Shown: positions 26,878 to 35,793, counted from the stretch's first letter. The stretch: 64,000 nt of DNA from Zunongwangia atlantica 22II14-10F7 (GCF_002094855.1 NZ_ARYN01000001.1:486061-550060); one strand, 5' to 3'. A program made the numbers and translations. The notes: generated by a model not told the origin, from the letters alone.

Positions 26878-26904
26878 AATACAAACAGACTAAATACTAA
26901 GCAG

Positions 26905-27939
26905 TTGCAAGCAACTTATAAACAACATATTTTAAATTTTAAACGCCCCAGCGGAACTTCGCGGGGCGTTCTTACTGTTAAGGAGACCTGGTTTATCAAA
27001 ATCGAAGATGGTGATAATTTTGGTTACGGTGAATGCGGAATCTTACGTGGTTTAAGCATAGACGATCGTGCAGATTATGAAGAAAAGCTGAAATGGGCTT
27101 GTGAAAATATTCAATTGGGTAAAGATGCACTTTGGGAGCAATTAATGGAATTTCCAAGTATTCAGTTTGGAATCGAAATGGCTTTTAAATCTCTTGAGAA
27201 TGAAAATGAATTCGAATTATTTCCTTCAGCATTCACAAAAGGAGAGGAGGCTATTGCGATAAACGGACTCATTTGGATGGGAGAGAAGGATTTTATGAAA
27301 TCTCAGATTGAAGATAAATTAAAGTCGGGTTTCAACTGTATAAAAATGAAGATCGGAGCCATCGATTTTGATACTGAAATAGAATTACTGAAGTATATCC
27401 GGTCGCAATATTCCGCAGAAGAAATTGAACTCCGCGTTGATGCTAACGGTGCTTTCGATCCAAAGAATGCATTAGAAAAACTGAAGCATTTAAGTGAATT
27501 ACAACTTCACAGTATCGAACAACCCATAAAGCAGGGAAATTGGGAAGAAATGGCAAGACTTTGCGCTGAAACTCCACTTCCCATTGCTTTAGACGAAGAG
27601 TTGATAGGTGTCTTTGATGTAACAAAGAAGAAAAAATTACTACAAACCATACAACCTCAATATTTGATATTTAAACCAAGTCTTATTGGTGGATTCAAAG
27701 GAACTCAGCAATGGATTGACGTTGCTGAAACGAATAATATTGGCTGGTGGAATACAAGTGCTTTAGAGAGCAATATTGGTTTAAATGCTATATCTCAATT
27801 CACCTACGAGAAAAAAGTAAAAATGCCGCAGGGATTGGGAACAGGAAGTTTGTACACCAATAATATGGAGAGTCCGTTAGAGGTTAAAAACGGACAAATT
27901 AGTTACAATCCTGGTCTAAACTGGGATTTTAAATTTTAA
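26905..27939 (+). CDS. menC: o-Succinylbenzoate synthase
   Basis: A 344-residue enolase-superfamily enzyme that dehydrates SHCHC to o-succinylbenzoate in menaquinone synthesis. The catalytic lysine motif is CIKMKIG, the metal ligands are in LRVDANGAF, IEQPI and ALDEEL, and the second lysine is in IFKPSLIGG. The start is a TTG at 26905: no ATG precedes the conserved N-terminal capping domain (YKQHILNFKRPSGTSRG). It is followed 8 nt later by the CPBP protease and then menE, a likely operon. Confidence 0.9.
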   Translation: MQATYKQHILNFKRPSGTSRGVLTVKETWFIKIEDGDNFGYGECGILRGLSIDDRADYEEKLKWACENIQLGKDALWEQLMEFPSIQFGIEMAFKSLENENEFELFPSAFTKGEEAIAINGLIWMGEKDFMKSQIEDKLKSGFNCIKMKIGAIDFDTEIELLKYIRSQYSAEEIELRVDANGAFDPKNALEKLKHLSELQLHSIEQPIKQGNWEEMARLCAETPLPIALDEELIGVFDVTKKKKLLQTIQPQYLIFKPSLIGGFKGTQQWIDVAETNNIGWWNTSALESNIGLNAISQFTYEKKVKMPQGLGTGSLYTNNMESPLEVKNGQISYNPGLNWDFKF

Positions 27940-27947
27940 ATAAACAA

Positions 27948-28934
27948 ATGTATATAGAGCAGGCTTTTAAAAGCAAGAATAATGCGTGGCGATATGTTTT
28001 AGGAACAGTTGTTACGATCGTAGCAATGTTTGCAGGGCAAATTCCGTTAGCTGTTGCCGTTATTTTTAAACTTGGTGTAACGGCAGATTTTGGTACAATG
28101 GATGAAGCCACTATGATGAGTGCTTTAGATAGTAATCTCACCTTTTTCTTCCTTTTATTAAGTTTTGCCATTGGTTTAGGAGCACTTCTTTTCTTGGTTA
28201 AAAATTTACATAGACAGACGTTTACAGAATTAACCACGAGCCGAAAAAAGATCGATTGGGGGCGTTTTTGGTTCTCTTTTGGTTTGATCGTGATTTTAAA
28301 TGTTACCTTAATTCTTGTTGATTATTTTTTTATAAGTCCACAGGATTATACCATCAATTTTAATCTGGTGCCATTTTTAATATTAGCAGGGATTTCTATT
28401 GTGATGGTTCCTTTACAAACCAGTTTTGAAGAGTATTTGTTTAGAGGATATTTGATGCAGGGAATTGGCATAAAAACCGGTTATCGTTGGATTCCTTTGG
28501 TAATAACTTCAGTTGTTTTTGGAGGCTTGCATTACTGGAATCCTGAAGTTACCCAAATGGGAGACATGGTTATGGTGACTTATATTGGCACTGGTTTTAT
28601 GTTAGGGATTATGACGCTTATGGACGAAGGTTTAGAATTACCATTAGGTTTTCATGCAGCAAACAATATGGTTGCTGCCTTATTGGTAACAGCAGATTGG
28701 ACGGCTTTTAATACAGAATCTATTTTTCGTGATGTTTCCAGCCCTGTTGCCGGTTGGGATGTATGGATAAGTGTTTTAGTGATTTATCCATTAATATTGT
28801 TAGTTTATGCCAAGAAATATAATTGGAGAAACTGGGGGGATCGGCTTTTTGGAAAAGTAGAAAAACCTGAAGTTATTGAAACTTATGGAGTAGCTGATAT
28901 TGAAGATTTATCAGAAATTAGGGAAGATTACTAA
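27948..28934 (+). CDS. CPBP-family intramembrane metalloprotease
   Basis: A 328-residue membrane protein with about eight helices and the Abi/CAAX protease motifs: EEYLFR (Glu161, Glu162, Arg166), then GGLHYWNP and GFHAANNM carrying the metal-binding histidines. CPBP proteins include CAAX processing proteases and bacteriocin-immunity proteins; the substrate here is unknown. It lies between menC and menE without its own promoter being evident, an arrangement I recall from other flavobacteria. Confidence 0.85.
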   Translation: MYIEQAFKSKNNAWRYVLGTVVTIVAMFAGQIPLAVAVIFKLGVTADFGTMDEATMMSALDSNLTFFFLLLSFAIGLGALLFLVKNLHRQTFTELTTSRKKIDWGRFWFSFGLIVILNVTLILVDYFFISPQDYTINFNLVPFLILAGISIVMVPLQTSFEEYLFRGYLMQGIGIKTGYRWIPLVITSVVFGGLHYWNPEVTQMGDMVMVTYIGTGFMLGIMTLMDEGLELPLGFHAANNMVAALLVTADWTAFNTESIFRDVSSPVAGWDVWISVLVIYPLILLVYAKKYNWRNWGDRLFGKVEKPEVIETYGVADIEDLSEIREDY

Positions 28935-29012
28935 AAATTAGCTATTTTTAAATTTATAATAGCAATTTGATAACTTAGATTAGTCAGATTTAAAACATAT
29001 TTGGAGAGCAAT

Positions 29013-30110
29013 ATGGCAGACTACTATAAGGTTCCGGAGACGCATCCTCATTTTAAACTGAATAAGCAACACTTCAGTAACGCTGAGCTGCGACAGCATG
29101 CATTTCAATTTATAAAAGAAGGGGAAGCATTTGAGGAAGAAGTAGGCGATTTTATACTGGAATGGTTAAAGCCACAGGATTTTGTTAAAGTAAAAACTTC
29201 AGGATCTACAGGGAAACCAAAAACTATTCGGCTTAAGAAAGAATACATGGTCAATTCGGCCTTAGCCACCGCAAAATATTTTGATCTTCCAGAAAATACC
29301 ACTGCATTATTATGTTTACCGGCCACCTATATCGCTGGTAAAATGATGATTATTCGTGCCATCGTCTGCGGTTGGCAGCTGGATCTTGTTCCGCCATCTT
29401 CCACACCTTTAGACCAGGTTTTTAAGATTTATGACTTTTGCGCCATGACGCCTTTTCAACTAGATAATTCGGTTGCACGATTACATTTGGTCAAAAAACT
29501 AATCGTTGGTGGAGGAGCTATGTCACTTAGATTGCAGAAAATGGTAAAAGAGGTGAATACCAAAGTTTATGAAACTTATGGAATGACAGAGACGATCACT
29601 CATATTGCTGCAAGACGAATTAATCCTACCAAGAAAAAGAAACAATCCAGGCCTTTTAAGGTGCTTCCAAATATTAATATTAGCAAAGACGATCGTGGTT
29701 GCTTAGTGATTAAAGCACCAAATCTTTCAGATGAGATGATCGTTACCAACGATGTTGTTGATATTCTAACCTATAAAAAGTTTCGTTGGAAAGGCCGTAT
29801 CGATAATGTGATTAATAGCGGCGGTGTAAAATTACATCCTGAAGAAATTGAAAAAAAACTGGGTAAAATTATCGATTCTCGCTTTTTTATAACCTCGATT
29901 CCAGATGATGCTTTGGGAGATAAACTGGTGCTGTTTATTGAAGCCCCTTTTTCTGAAGAAGGTTTAGCTGAAATGAAAGAAAGGATATCCACTCTAAAAT
30001 CTTTGGAAAAATTTGAGCACCCAAAAAAGATCTATTTTGTTGAAAAATTCGAGGAAACTTCCAGCGGAAAAATTCATAGGGATAATACACTAAAAAGCAG
30101 GGTAAATTAA
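29013..30110 (+). CDS. menE: o-Succinylbenzoate--CoA ligase (AMP-binding enzyme)
   Basis: A short (365-residue) acyl-adenylating enzyme that converts OSB to OSB-CoA. The P-loop is VKTSGSTGKPK, the A5 motif YETYGMTET, and the C-terminal hinge RIDNVINSGG with the final catalytic lysine in SSGKIHRD. I choose the ATG at 29013, which has GGAG 9 nt upstream (one of the few clear Shine-Dalgarno-like sites here), over an upstream TTG at 29001. It completes the menA-menC-menE set; menB, menD and menF are not in the window. Confidence 0.9.
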   Translation: MADYYKVPETHPHFKLNKQHFSNAELRQHAFQFIKEGEAFEEEVGDFILEWLKPQDFVKVKTSGSTGKPKTIRLKKEYMVNSALATAKYFDLPENTTALLCLPATYIAGKMMIIRAIVCGWQLDLVPPSSTPLDQVFKIYDFCAMTPFQLDNSVARLHLVKKLIVGGGAMSLRLQKMVKEVNTKVYETYGMTETITHIAARRINPTKKKKQSRPFKVLPNINISKDDRGCLVIKAPNLSDEMIVTNDVVDILTYKKFRWKGRIDNVINSGGVKLHPEEIEKKLGKIIDSRFFITSIPDDALGDKLVLFIEAPFSEEGLAEMKERISTLKSLEKFEHPKKIYFVEKFEETSSGKIHRDNTLKSRVN

Positions 30111-30134
30111 CCCTCAGAAAATCAATTTTCAAAA

Positions 30135-30497
30135 ATGACGAATAAGGAAATTGCCGTACTCTTTTTGAAAACGGTAGGAATGGGTGCTGTGGATAAAGGA
30201 TTTTCTGCTTTTGTAAGTTCAGATTTTATACATCATAATCAATACTTTAAAGGTGATCGACAATCTTTGATCGATGCTATGAAGCAGGATCATCAAAACA
30301 ATCCCAATCAGGCAATTACTCCGCAGCAGGTTTTTGCAGATAAAGATAAGATAGTGGTACATTCTTTAGTTGAGAAAGTAGATATGCAAATTGCCGTTGT
30401 ACACATTTTTAGATTTTCTGAAGACAAAATTGTAGAGCTTTGGGATTTAGGACAGGTCATCGAAGAGAATTCCCCAAATCAACATGGTCTATTTTGA
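30135..30497 (+). CDS. SnoaL/NTF2-like protein
   Basis: A 120-residue cone-fold protein resembling the SnoaL-like polyketide cyclase family: FVSSDFIHHNQYFKGDRQSL, a middle DKIVVHSLVEK strand and ending VELWDLGQVIEE. Family members bind small hydrophobic ligands; no reaction can be assigned. It follows menE by 24 nt and may be read with it. Confidence 0.8.
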   Translation: MTNKEIAVLFLKTVGMGAVDKGFSAFVSSDFIHHNQYFKGDRQSLIDAMKQDHQNNPNQAITPQQVFADKDKIVVHSLVEKVDMQIAVVHIFRFSEDKIVELWDLGQVIEENSPNQHGLF

Positions 30498-30520
30498 GTA
30501 GTTATTTAACAAGTTCAAAA

Positions 30521-30551
30521 TTTGATTATTCTAAAATGTAAAGTATTTTTG
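30521..30551 (+). promoter_or_regulatory. Canonical Bacteroidota promoter
   Basis: TTTG (30521-30524), a 19-nt spacer, then TATTTTTG (30544-30551): an exact match to TTTG-N19-TAnnTTTG. It lies 25 nt before the ATG of the membrane-protein/XRE pair. Confidence 0.65.
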
Positions 30552-30576
30552 TCATTTAGACTTAAATTCTTTACAA

Positions 30577-30972
30577 ATGGAAAGTTCAGATATCAAATTA
30601 CTTCCGCATAAATTTAAAATAGTAGGATATGTTTTATTAACGATTTCAATACTATTTTTTGGAATTGCGGTTACAGAAATTATTTCCGTAGAAAAAAAGA
30701 TTACAAAGAATATATTTTTTGATCTGATCCTAATTGCTTTTTTAATATTGGCGCTTTCAAAAGAAAAAATAGAAGATGAACGAAGTATGAAATTAAGATT
30801 GGTTGCTTTTGCTGCTACTTTTTTATACGGAGTCCTATTTGCTGTTGTGAGTCCGTTTGTAAGTATTTTATTTCACGGAAGTTTTGAAACCGATATCAAT
30901 GCCAGTCAGTTACTTTTTACCATGTTTTTATGGTATTTTGGTGTTTTCTACTTTATGAAAAAGTTCAATTAA
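30577..30972 (+). CDS. Four-helix membrane protein paired with an XRE regulator
   Basis: A 131-residue protein with four hydrophobic helices (about 12-31, 43-60, 74-95, 107-126) and a cytoplasmic-loop motif KEKIEDERSMKLR. Proteins with this DER-type loop commonly precede a small XRE-family regulator; the partner function is not known. It has an exact Bacteroidota promoter upstream, and its stop overlaps the start of the XRE gene (TAATG). Confidence 0.75.
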   Translation: MESSDIKLLPHKFKIVGYVLLTISILFFGIAVTEIISVEKKITKNIFFDLILIAFLILALSKEKIEDERSMKLRLVAFAATFLYGVLFAVVSPFVSILFHGSFETDINASQLLFTMFLWYFGVFYFMKKFN

Positions 30973-31172
30973 TGAAGAATTCTATTAAAGTTGAACGCGC
31001 CAAAAAGGATATGACTCAGGAGGATTTAGCGAAATTGCTCGGTGTTTCCCGGCAAACGGTAAATTCTATGGAAAAAAATAGATACGCTCCTTCTACAATT
31101 TTGGCTTTAAAGCTTTCCGCGATTTTTAAATGTTCGGTTAATGAAATTTTTCAGCTGGAAGAAACAGATTAG
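30972..31172 (+). CDS. XRE-family helix-turn-helix transcriptional regulator
   Basis: A 66-residue, single-domain HTH protein: KVERAKKDMTQEDLAKLLGV, then the recognition helix SRQTVNSMEKNRYAPS and a C-terminal FKCSVNEIFQLEE. This is the compact YozG/SinR-like class that often regulates its own membrane-protein partner. The start at 30972 overlaps the preceding stop by one base (TAATG), so translation is coupled. Confidence 0.9.
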   Translation: MKNSIKVERAKKDMTQEDLAKLLGVSRQTVNSMEKNRYAPSTILALKLSAIFKCSVNEIFQLEETD

Positions 31173-31238
31173 CAATTTTTCGTCAAAATGACTTTTTTTA
31201 GATGAAAAGCGTTAGATTTATAAAAAAATCAATCAACC

Positions 31239-31457
31239 ATGCTACATCAAATATTTGCCATTGGTGCCCCGCAAATCATTCTCATCTTAATTACTTGTTT
31301 ATTTGCGCTATTATTCCCTTTGTTGGCGATAATCGATATTGTAAGAAACGATTTTAAAGGAAACGATAAGATCGTTTGGTTACTTGTTGTGATCTTTTTC
31401 AGTTTTTTTGGGACTTTACTATATTTTATAATGGGTAGGAAACAGCGACTAACATAA
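31239..31457 (+). CDS. Small PLDc_N-type membrane protein
   Basis: A 72-residue protein with two hydrophobic helices (about 10-34 and 46-65) around NDFKGNDKIVWLLVV, ending in YFIMGRKQR. This matches the phospholipase D-nuclease N-terminal membrane domain, which occurs as a free-standing small protein in many bacteria. Function unknown. It follows the XRE gene by 66 nt and is closed by a 20-bp hairpin. Confidence 0.8.
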   Translation: MLHQIFAIGAPQIILILITCLFALLFPLLAIIDIVRNDFKGNDKIVWLLVVIFFSFFGTLLYFIMGRKQRLT

Positions 31458-31462
31458 AACCT

Positions 31463-31506
31463 AAAAAATAAAGCCTGAAATTCGATAATTTCAGGCTTTA
31501 TTTTTT
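31463..31506. terminator. Bidirectional terminator, twin of the hairpin at 6388
   Basis: A perfect 20-bp stem (31463-31482 with 31487-31506) with a CGAT loop. Loop and most of the stem equal those of the pheT terminator; the GGC/GCC pair is exchanged. It serves both the PLDc_N and M1 genes. Confidence 0.85.
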
Positions 31507-31519
31507 GAGCTTTAAAGTT

Positions 31520-33154
31520 TTATGATTCAAACTTTATATTTACATAAAACTCTAAATCGTTAAGTTTTATAGCATCTTCACTAGAAACTTTTTTGTCTAG
31601 TTTTTTCCACTCCATTGTTGGTTTTAAACGGGTTTCTTTTCCGTCGATAAAAACATCTACCGGCATATTAAAACCTTCTACATCTGCTCGCCAGCGAAAG
31701 GCGAAAGTTTTTCCTTCTTTTTTAAATTGTAACTCCGGAATTCTGGTATGTCTTAAGTACTGATCAAAAACCGGTTTTAAATCTGTTTTGATTGGTTTAT
31801 CGAAGAAGTCTTCAACCGTTTTTGTGTCGATGATCTTGTGTTTATAAGTCGCGGTGTAATCTCTAAAAGTATCCCACCAAAGTTCGTCATCGTCATAAAT
31901 GCTTCTGATGGTGTTCAATAAATTAGATCCTTTAAAATACATATCGCCAGAACCTTCAGCATTAACTCCGTAATCTCCAATAATCGTTGCTCTATTTTGG
32001 ATATTTGCACGTTGTCCCTTAATATATTTTAATGCCGCTTCTTTTCCCCAACCACATTCGGTATAAATAGCTTCAGTATAAGTGGTGAAACCTTCGTGAA
32101 TCCACATGTCAGCAATATCTTTGGCGGTGATGCTGTTCCCATACCATTCGTGTCCAGATTCGTGAATAATGATATAATCCCATTTTAAACCAACACCGGT
32201 TCCAGAAAGATCATTTCCTAAATAGCCTTTCATGTATTTATTTCCGTAGGCAACAGCACTTTGGTGCTCCATACCTAAATACGGAGTTTCCACCAATTTA
32301 TATCCATCTTCTACAAAAGGATAAGGTCCCATTTTCTCGTAAAAACAAGTCATCATATCCTGAACTTCTTCAAAGTGTTTTTTTGCTTTTTCAAGATTGT
32401 AAGGAAGTACGTAATAATCTAAAGTTAGATCTTGAAATTTATCTGAAAAATGCTCGTAGTTAGCGATGTTGATCATAACATCGTAATTATTAATTGGGTT
32501 TACGGTTTCCCAACTCCACTCGGTATAACCATTTCCAAGATCTTTTTTACCAATCATTCTACCGTTAGAAACATTCATTAATCCGTTTGGTACTGCAATA
32601 TCTAACTGAACACTTTCTGGCTCATCACTTTGGTGATCTTTATTAGGATACCAAAGGCTGGCGCCAGTTCCCTGTACGGCAACACCAACCCAGGGATTTC
32701 CCTGCTCGTCTTGCGTCCAAACAAAACCACCATCCCATGGCGCGTTTTTGGCAACTGTTGGATGACCCGAGTAGAAAAATTCTAAAGAATCTGTGGTGTT
32801 TTTAGCCAAAGCTTCTTCAAATTCAATAAAAACAGCATTGTATTTACGGTTATATTGAAGGTTTTTTCCGTGGAAAACGATCGAATCGATATCCATGTTT
32901 TCGAATAAATCGATTTGTATTACCGGTAATTCCTCTTCGGTTTTAAAAGTGATAATATTGCTGCCGCCAATAAATTTTTCTGAAGGATCTACTTTCAGTT
33001 TTAAATGATATTTTAGTGCATCGTAAGCACGTTCAGCTCTTAGTGAGCCACGAAGCGTATCAGCTTCAGTATATTTTTCTTTGTTGCTAAGCACTTGTGA
33101 GGACGCTGCAAAAGCAAGCATTGAAAATAAAAATGTAGAAAGAACTTTTTTCAT
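31520..33154 (-). CDS. M1-family metallopeptidase, secreted (short form)
   Basis: A 544-residue peptidase with a signal peptide (about 1-19, AFAASSQ). The zinc site is HESGH at 331-335 with Glu354 18 residues later (WIHEGFTTYTEA); the substrate motif is YLGMEHQS in place of GAMEN. It lacks the large C-terminal domain of classical M1 enzymes and resembles the secreted flavobacterial M1 group. It is related only distantly to the M1 gene at 11238. Monocistronic, convergent with the PLDc_N gene. Confidence 0.9.
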   Translation of the reverse strand: MKKVLSTFLFSMLAFAASSQVLSNKEKYTEADTLRGSLRAERAYDALKYHLKLKVDPSEKFIGGSNIITFKTEEELPVIQIDLFENMDIDSIVFHGKNLQYNRKYNAVFIEFEEALAKNTTDSLEFFYSGHPTVAKNAPWDGGFVWTQDEQGNPWVGVAVQGTGASLWYPNKDHQSDEPESVQLDIAVPNGLMNVSNGRMIGKKDLGNGYTEWSWETVNPINNYDVMINIANYEHFSDKFQDLTLDYYVLPYNLEKAKKHFEEVQDMMTCFYEKMGPYPFVEDGYKLVETPYLGMEHQSAVAYGNKYMKGYLGNDLSGTGVGLKWDYIIIHESGHEWYGNSITAKDIADMWIHEGFTTYTEAIYTECGWGKEAALKYIKGQRANIQNRATIIGDYGVNAEGSGDMYFKGSNLLNTIRSIYDDDELWWDTFRDYTATYKHKIIDTKTVEDFFDKPIKTDLKPVFDQYLRHTRIPELQFKKEGKTFAFRWRADVEGFNMPVDVFIDGKETRLKPTMEWKKLDKKVSSEDAIKLNDLEFYVNIKFES

Positions 33155-33210
33155 TCCTGATGATTAAATTAAACAATGTGGTTTGTGAAAAACTAAATTT
33201 AAAATTCAGA

Positions 33211-34839
33211 TTAAGTTTGAATTACACCTAAATTAAAATCTTTTACAATTGGGGCGTGATTCGCAGCTTCGATTCCGGTTGAGATCCATTTGCGGGTATC
33301 CATAGGGTTGATAACCGCATCTGTCCATAATCTTGCTGCCGCATAATATGCTGAGGTTTGCTCGTCGTATCTTGATTTAATTTCTTCAAAAACTTTTTTC
33401 TCTTTTTCAGCATCTACTTTCTCTCCTTTTTTCTCTAAAGAAGCGGTTTCGATTTGTGCTAAAACTTTTGCTGCCTGTGTACCACCCATTACGGCAAGCT
33501 CGGCACTTGGCCAGGCAACGATCAATCTTGGATCGTAAGCTTTACCGCACATCGCATAATTACCGGCACCGTAAGAATTACCTATAATAACAGTGAATTT
33601 TGGCACTACGGAATTACTTACTGCATTTACCATTTTTGCACCATCTTTAATAATACCGCCATGTTCACTTTTGCTGCCCACCATAAATCCGGTTACATCC
33701 TGAAGAAACACTAAAGGTATTTTCTTCTGGTTACAATTAGCAATAAAACGAGTGGCCTTATCGGCAGAATCTGAGTAGATCACTCCGCCAAACTGCATTT
33801 CACCTTTTTTTGTTTTTACGATCTTACGCTGATTGGCAACAATTCCCACGGCCCAACCATCGATTCTTGCATAGCCGGTGATAATTGTTTCGCCGTAGCC
33901 TTTTTTGTATTCTTCAAATTCAGAATCATCAATTAAACGCTCAATAATTTGAGTCATATCGTATTGATCTGATCGCTTTTTAGGTAGAATTCCGAAGATC
34001 TCGTTAGGATCTAACTTCGGTTTTACAGCTTTTTTTCGGCTAAAACCAGCGGTATCAAAATCACCAATTTTATCCATAATATTCTGGATCTTGGTAAGCG
34101 CATCTTTATCGTCTTTGGCTTTATAATCTGTTACGCCACTAATTTCTGTATGCGTGGTTGCACCGCCAAGGGTTTCATTATCGATGGTTTCGCCAATTGC
34201 TGCTTTTACCAGGTAGCTTCCGGCAAGAAAAATACTTCCGGTTTTTTCAACAATAATAGCTTCATCACTCATTATTGGTAAATACGCTCCACCGGCAACG
34301 CAACTTCCCATAACGGCTGCAATTTGGGTAATTCCCATACTGCTCATTACTGCATTATTTCTAAAGATCCTTCCAAAGTGTTCTTTATCTGGGAATATTT
34401 CATCCTGCATTGGTAAGTAAACACCGGCACTATCTACCAAATAAATAATAGGTAATTTATTCTCGATAGCGATTTCCTGTGCACGTAGGTTTTTCTTGCC
34501 CGTAATAGGAAACCAGGCACCGGCTTTTACGGTAGCATCATTGGCGACAACGATACATTGTTTACCAGAAACCTTCCCGATTTTTACTACAACGCCGCCA
34601 CTAGGGCATCCACCGTGTTCTTTATACATACCATCGCCGGCAAAAGCACCAATTTCGATAGCGGCTTCAGGGTTATCCAGTAAAAAATCTATCCGCTCTC
34701 TGGCGGTCATTTTTCCTTTGGCGTGATGTTTTTCGATACGTTTCTCGCCACCACCAAGATATACTCTCTTTAAATGATGGTTTAAATCTGAAACTAATAA
34801 TTTATTATGATCTTCATTTTTATTGAAGTTAATATCCAT
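33211..34839 (-). CDS. Acyl-CoA carboxylase beta (carboxyltransferase) subunit, MCC-like
   Basis: A 542-residue carboxyltransferase of the biotin-dependent acyl-CoA carboxylases. Features: KMTARERIDFLLD at the N-terminus, the acyl-CoA/biotin pocket loops GSCVAGGAYLP and GNSYGAGNYAMCG, and IFPDKEHFGRIFRNN, which resembles methylcrotonyl-CoA carboxylase beta rather than propionyl-CoA carboxylase. It would carboxylate a branched or short acyl-CoA in amino-acid breakdown. No biotin carboxylase subunit or biotin carrier gene is adjacent, so its partner is elsewhere. Substrate is uncertain. Confidence 0.88.
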   Translation of the reverse strand: MDINFNKNEDHNKLLVSDLNHHLKRVYLGGGEKRIEKHHAKGKMTARERIDFLLDNPEAAIEIGAFAGDGMYKEHGGCPSGGVVVKIGKVSGKQCIVVANDATVKAGAWFPITGKKNLRAQEIAIENKLPIIYLVDSAGVYLPMQDEIFPDKEHFGRIFRNNAVMSSMGITQIAAVMGSCVAGGAYLPIMSDEAIIVEKTGSIFLAGSYLVKAAIGETIDNETLGGATTHTEISGVTDYKAKDDKDALTKIQNIMDKIGDFDTAGFSRKKAVKPKLDPNEIFGILPKKRSDQYDMTQIIERLIDDSEFEEYKKGYGETIITGYARIDGWAVGIVANQRKIVKTKKGEMQFGGVIYSDSADKATRFIANCNQKKIPLVFLQDVTGFMVGSKSEHGGIIKDGAKMVNAVSNSVVPKFTVIIGNSYGAGNYAMCGKAYDPRLIVAWPSAELAVMGGTQAAKVLAQIETASLEKKGEKVDAEKEKKVFEEIKSRYDEQTSAYYAAARLWTDAVINPMDTRKWISTGIEAANHAPIVKDFNLGVIQT

Positions 34840-34911
34840 ATAAACAGTTTTTTGGAAGCAATTTTATGGTGAGTAAAAATGAATTTTAACCTTGATTTGC
34901 TTAATTCTTTT

Positions 34912-34919
34912 CAAAAATA
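34912..34919 (-). promoter_or_regulatory. Probable -7 box of the carboxylase gene
   Basis: TATTTTTG on the minus strand, an exact TAnnTTTG match 72 nt before the ATG; no good TTTG at the expected -33 spacing. Confidence 0.3.
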
Positions 34920-35020
34920 ATTTAAAAATTTTCACAATATTGGCTAAAATACAAAATACAAGCTATTTCATTTTTAAAATACTAATCAAAATATGCGATA
35001 TTTGTAAGAAATAATTTTTT

Positions 35021-35200
35021 ATGGGATTAAACAAGAACACCATTTTCGCCTGGGCTTCATTTATTATATTTTTAGTGGCCACAGCGATCGTACTTCTAGG
35101 TGTCTTAAAATATAAAGATCACGCGATAGGTTTTTCTGTAGTGGGAATTGGTTTTTTTGCTATTTCCTGGGTTTTTAATGCACTGAAAGGCCGAATTTGA
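35021..35200 (+). CDS. CAL67264-type small membrane protein (59 residues)
   Basis: The ORF runs from ATG at 35021 to TGA at 35198-35200. The product has two helices (about 9-29 and 36-54), a YKDHAIGFSVVGIGFFAIS centre and the ending WVFNALKGRI, the pattern I know from the small CAL67264 family conserved in flavobacteria. Function unknown. It precedes the DinB gene by 26 nt and is probably co-transcribed with it. Confidence 0.8.
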   Translation: MGLNKNTIFAWASFIIFLVATAIVLLGVLKYKDHAIGFSVVGIGFFAISWVFNALKGRI

Positions 35201-35226
35201 TTTTATAAATAAAAGAAGAGAGATTT

Positions 35227-35685
35227 ATGGAGAGAGCACAATTGGTAAAACATCTTACGGGTGGTGAAGCTTTTATGCCTATAGATAAGGTTTTAGAGGA
35301 AGTGTCTTTTGATAAGATTGGAGAAAGATTATATGATTTGCCGTATTCTTTTTATGAGGTATTTTATCATATCACCTATACTCAAAAAGATATTCTGGAT
35401 TATATAATCTTAGATGAATACAAAACGCCAAAATGGCCAGAAGCTTATTGGGATCGAAAACAGGCTCCGGAAAGTAAAAATGAATGGGAGCAGTTAAAGT
35501 CTAAATTCTTTAAAGAGCGACAGCAGCTGGCAGATTACATTCTGGATGAACAGAACAATCTGGATACGTCGGTCAAAAATAGTGAAGATCATACTTTGCT
35601 TAGAGAGTTGTTGCTTGTCATAGAGCATAATGCGCATCATACCGGGCAACTTATTCTATTACTTCGACTTTTAGGCGATCACTAA
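35227..35685 (+). CDS. DinB-family protein
   Basis: A 152-residue four-helix bundle of the DinB/YfiT type. The typical pattern is present: SFYEVFYHITYTQKDILDYI with the first metal-binding His, and VIEHNAHHTGQLILLLR with the two others near the C-terminus. Family members are divalent-metal proteins, some of them thiol-dependent transferases; the substrate is unknown. It lies between the CAL67264-type gene and ettA. Confidence 0.85.
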   Translation: MERAQLVKHLTGGEAFMPIDKVLEEVSFDKIGERLYDLPYSFYEVFYHITYTQKDILDYIILDEYKTPKWPEAYWDRKQAPESKNEWEQLKSKFFKERQQLADYILDEQNNLDTSVKNSEDHTLLRELLLVIEHNAHHTGQLILLLRLLGDH

Positions 35686-35793
35686 TATTTTGTATTTCTT
35701 TATTTGTATTTTTGTTCGGTTTTAAAGTCATATTGGATGATTTTAAACTGAATTTTTAATAGTATTAATTCAACCAAAAAATTTTACGATTAC

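Noticed and set aside
27948..28934. CPBP protease as bacteriocin immunity or Abi phage-defence gene
   Set aside because: Neighbours are menaquinone genes and no bacteriocin or toxin gene is present; the family name alone does not support defence.
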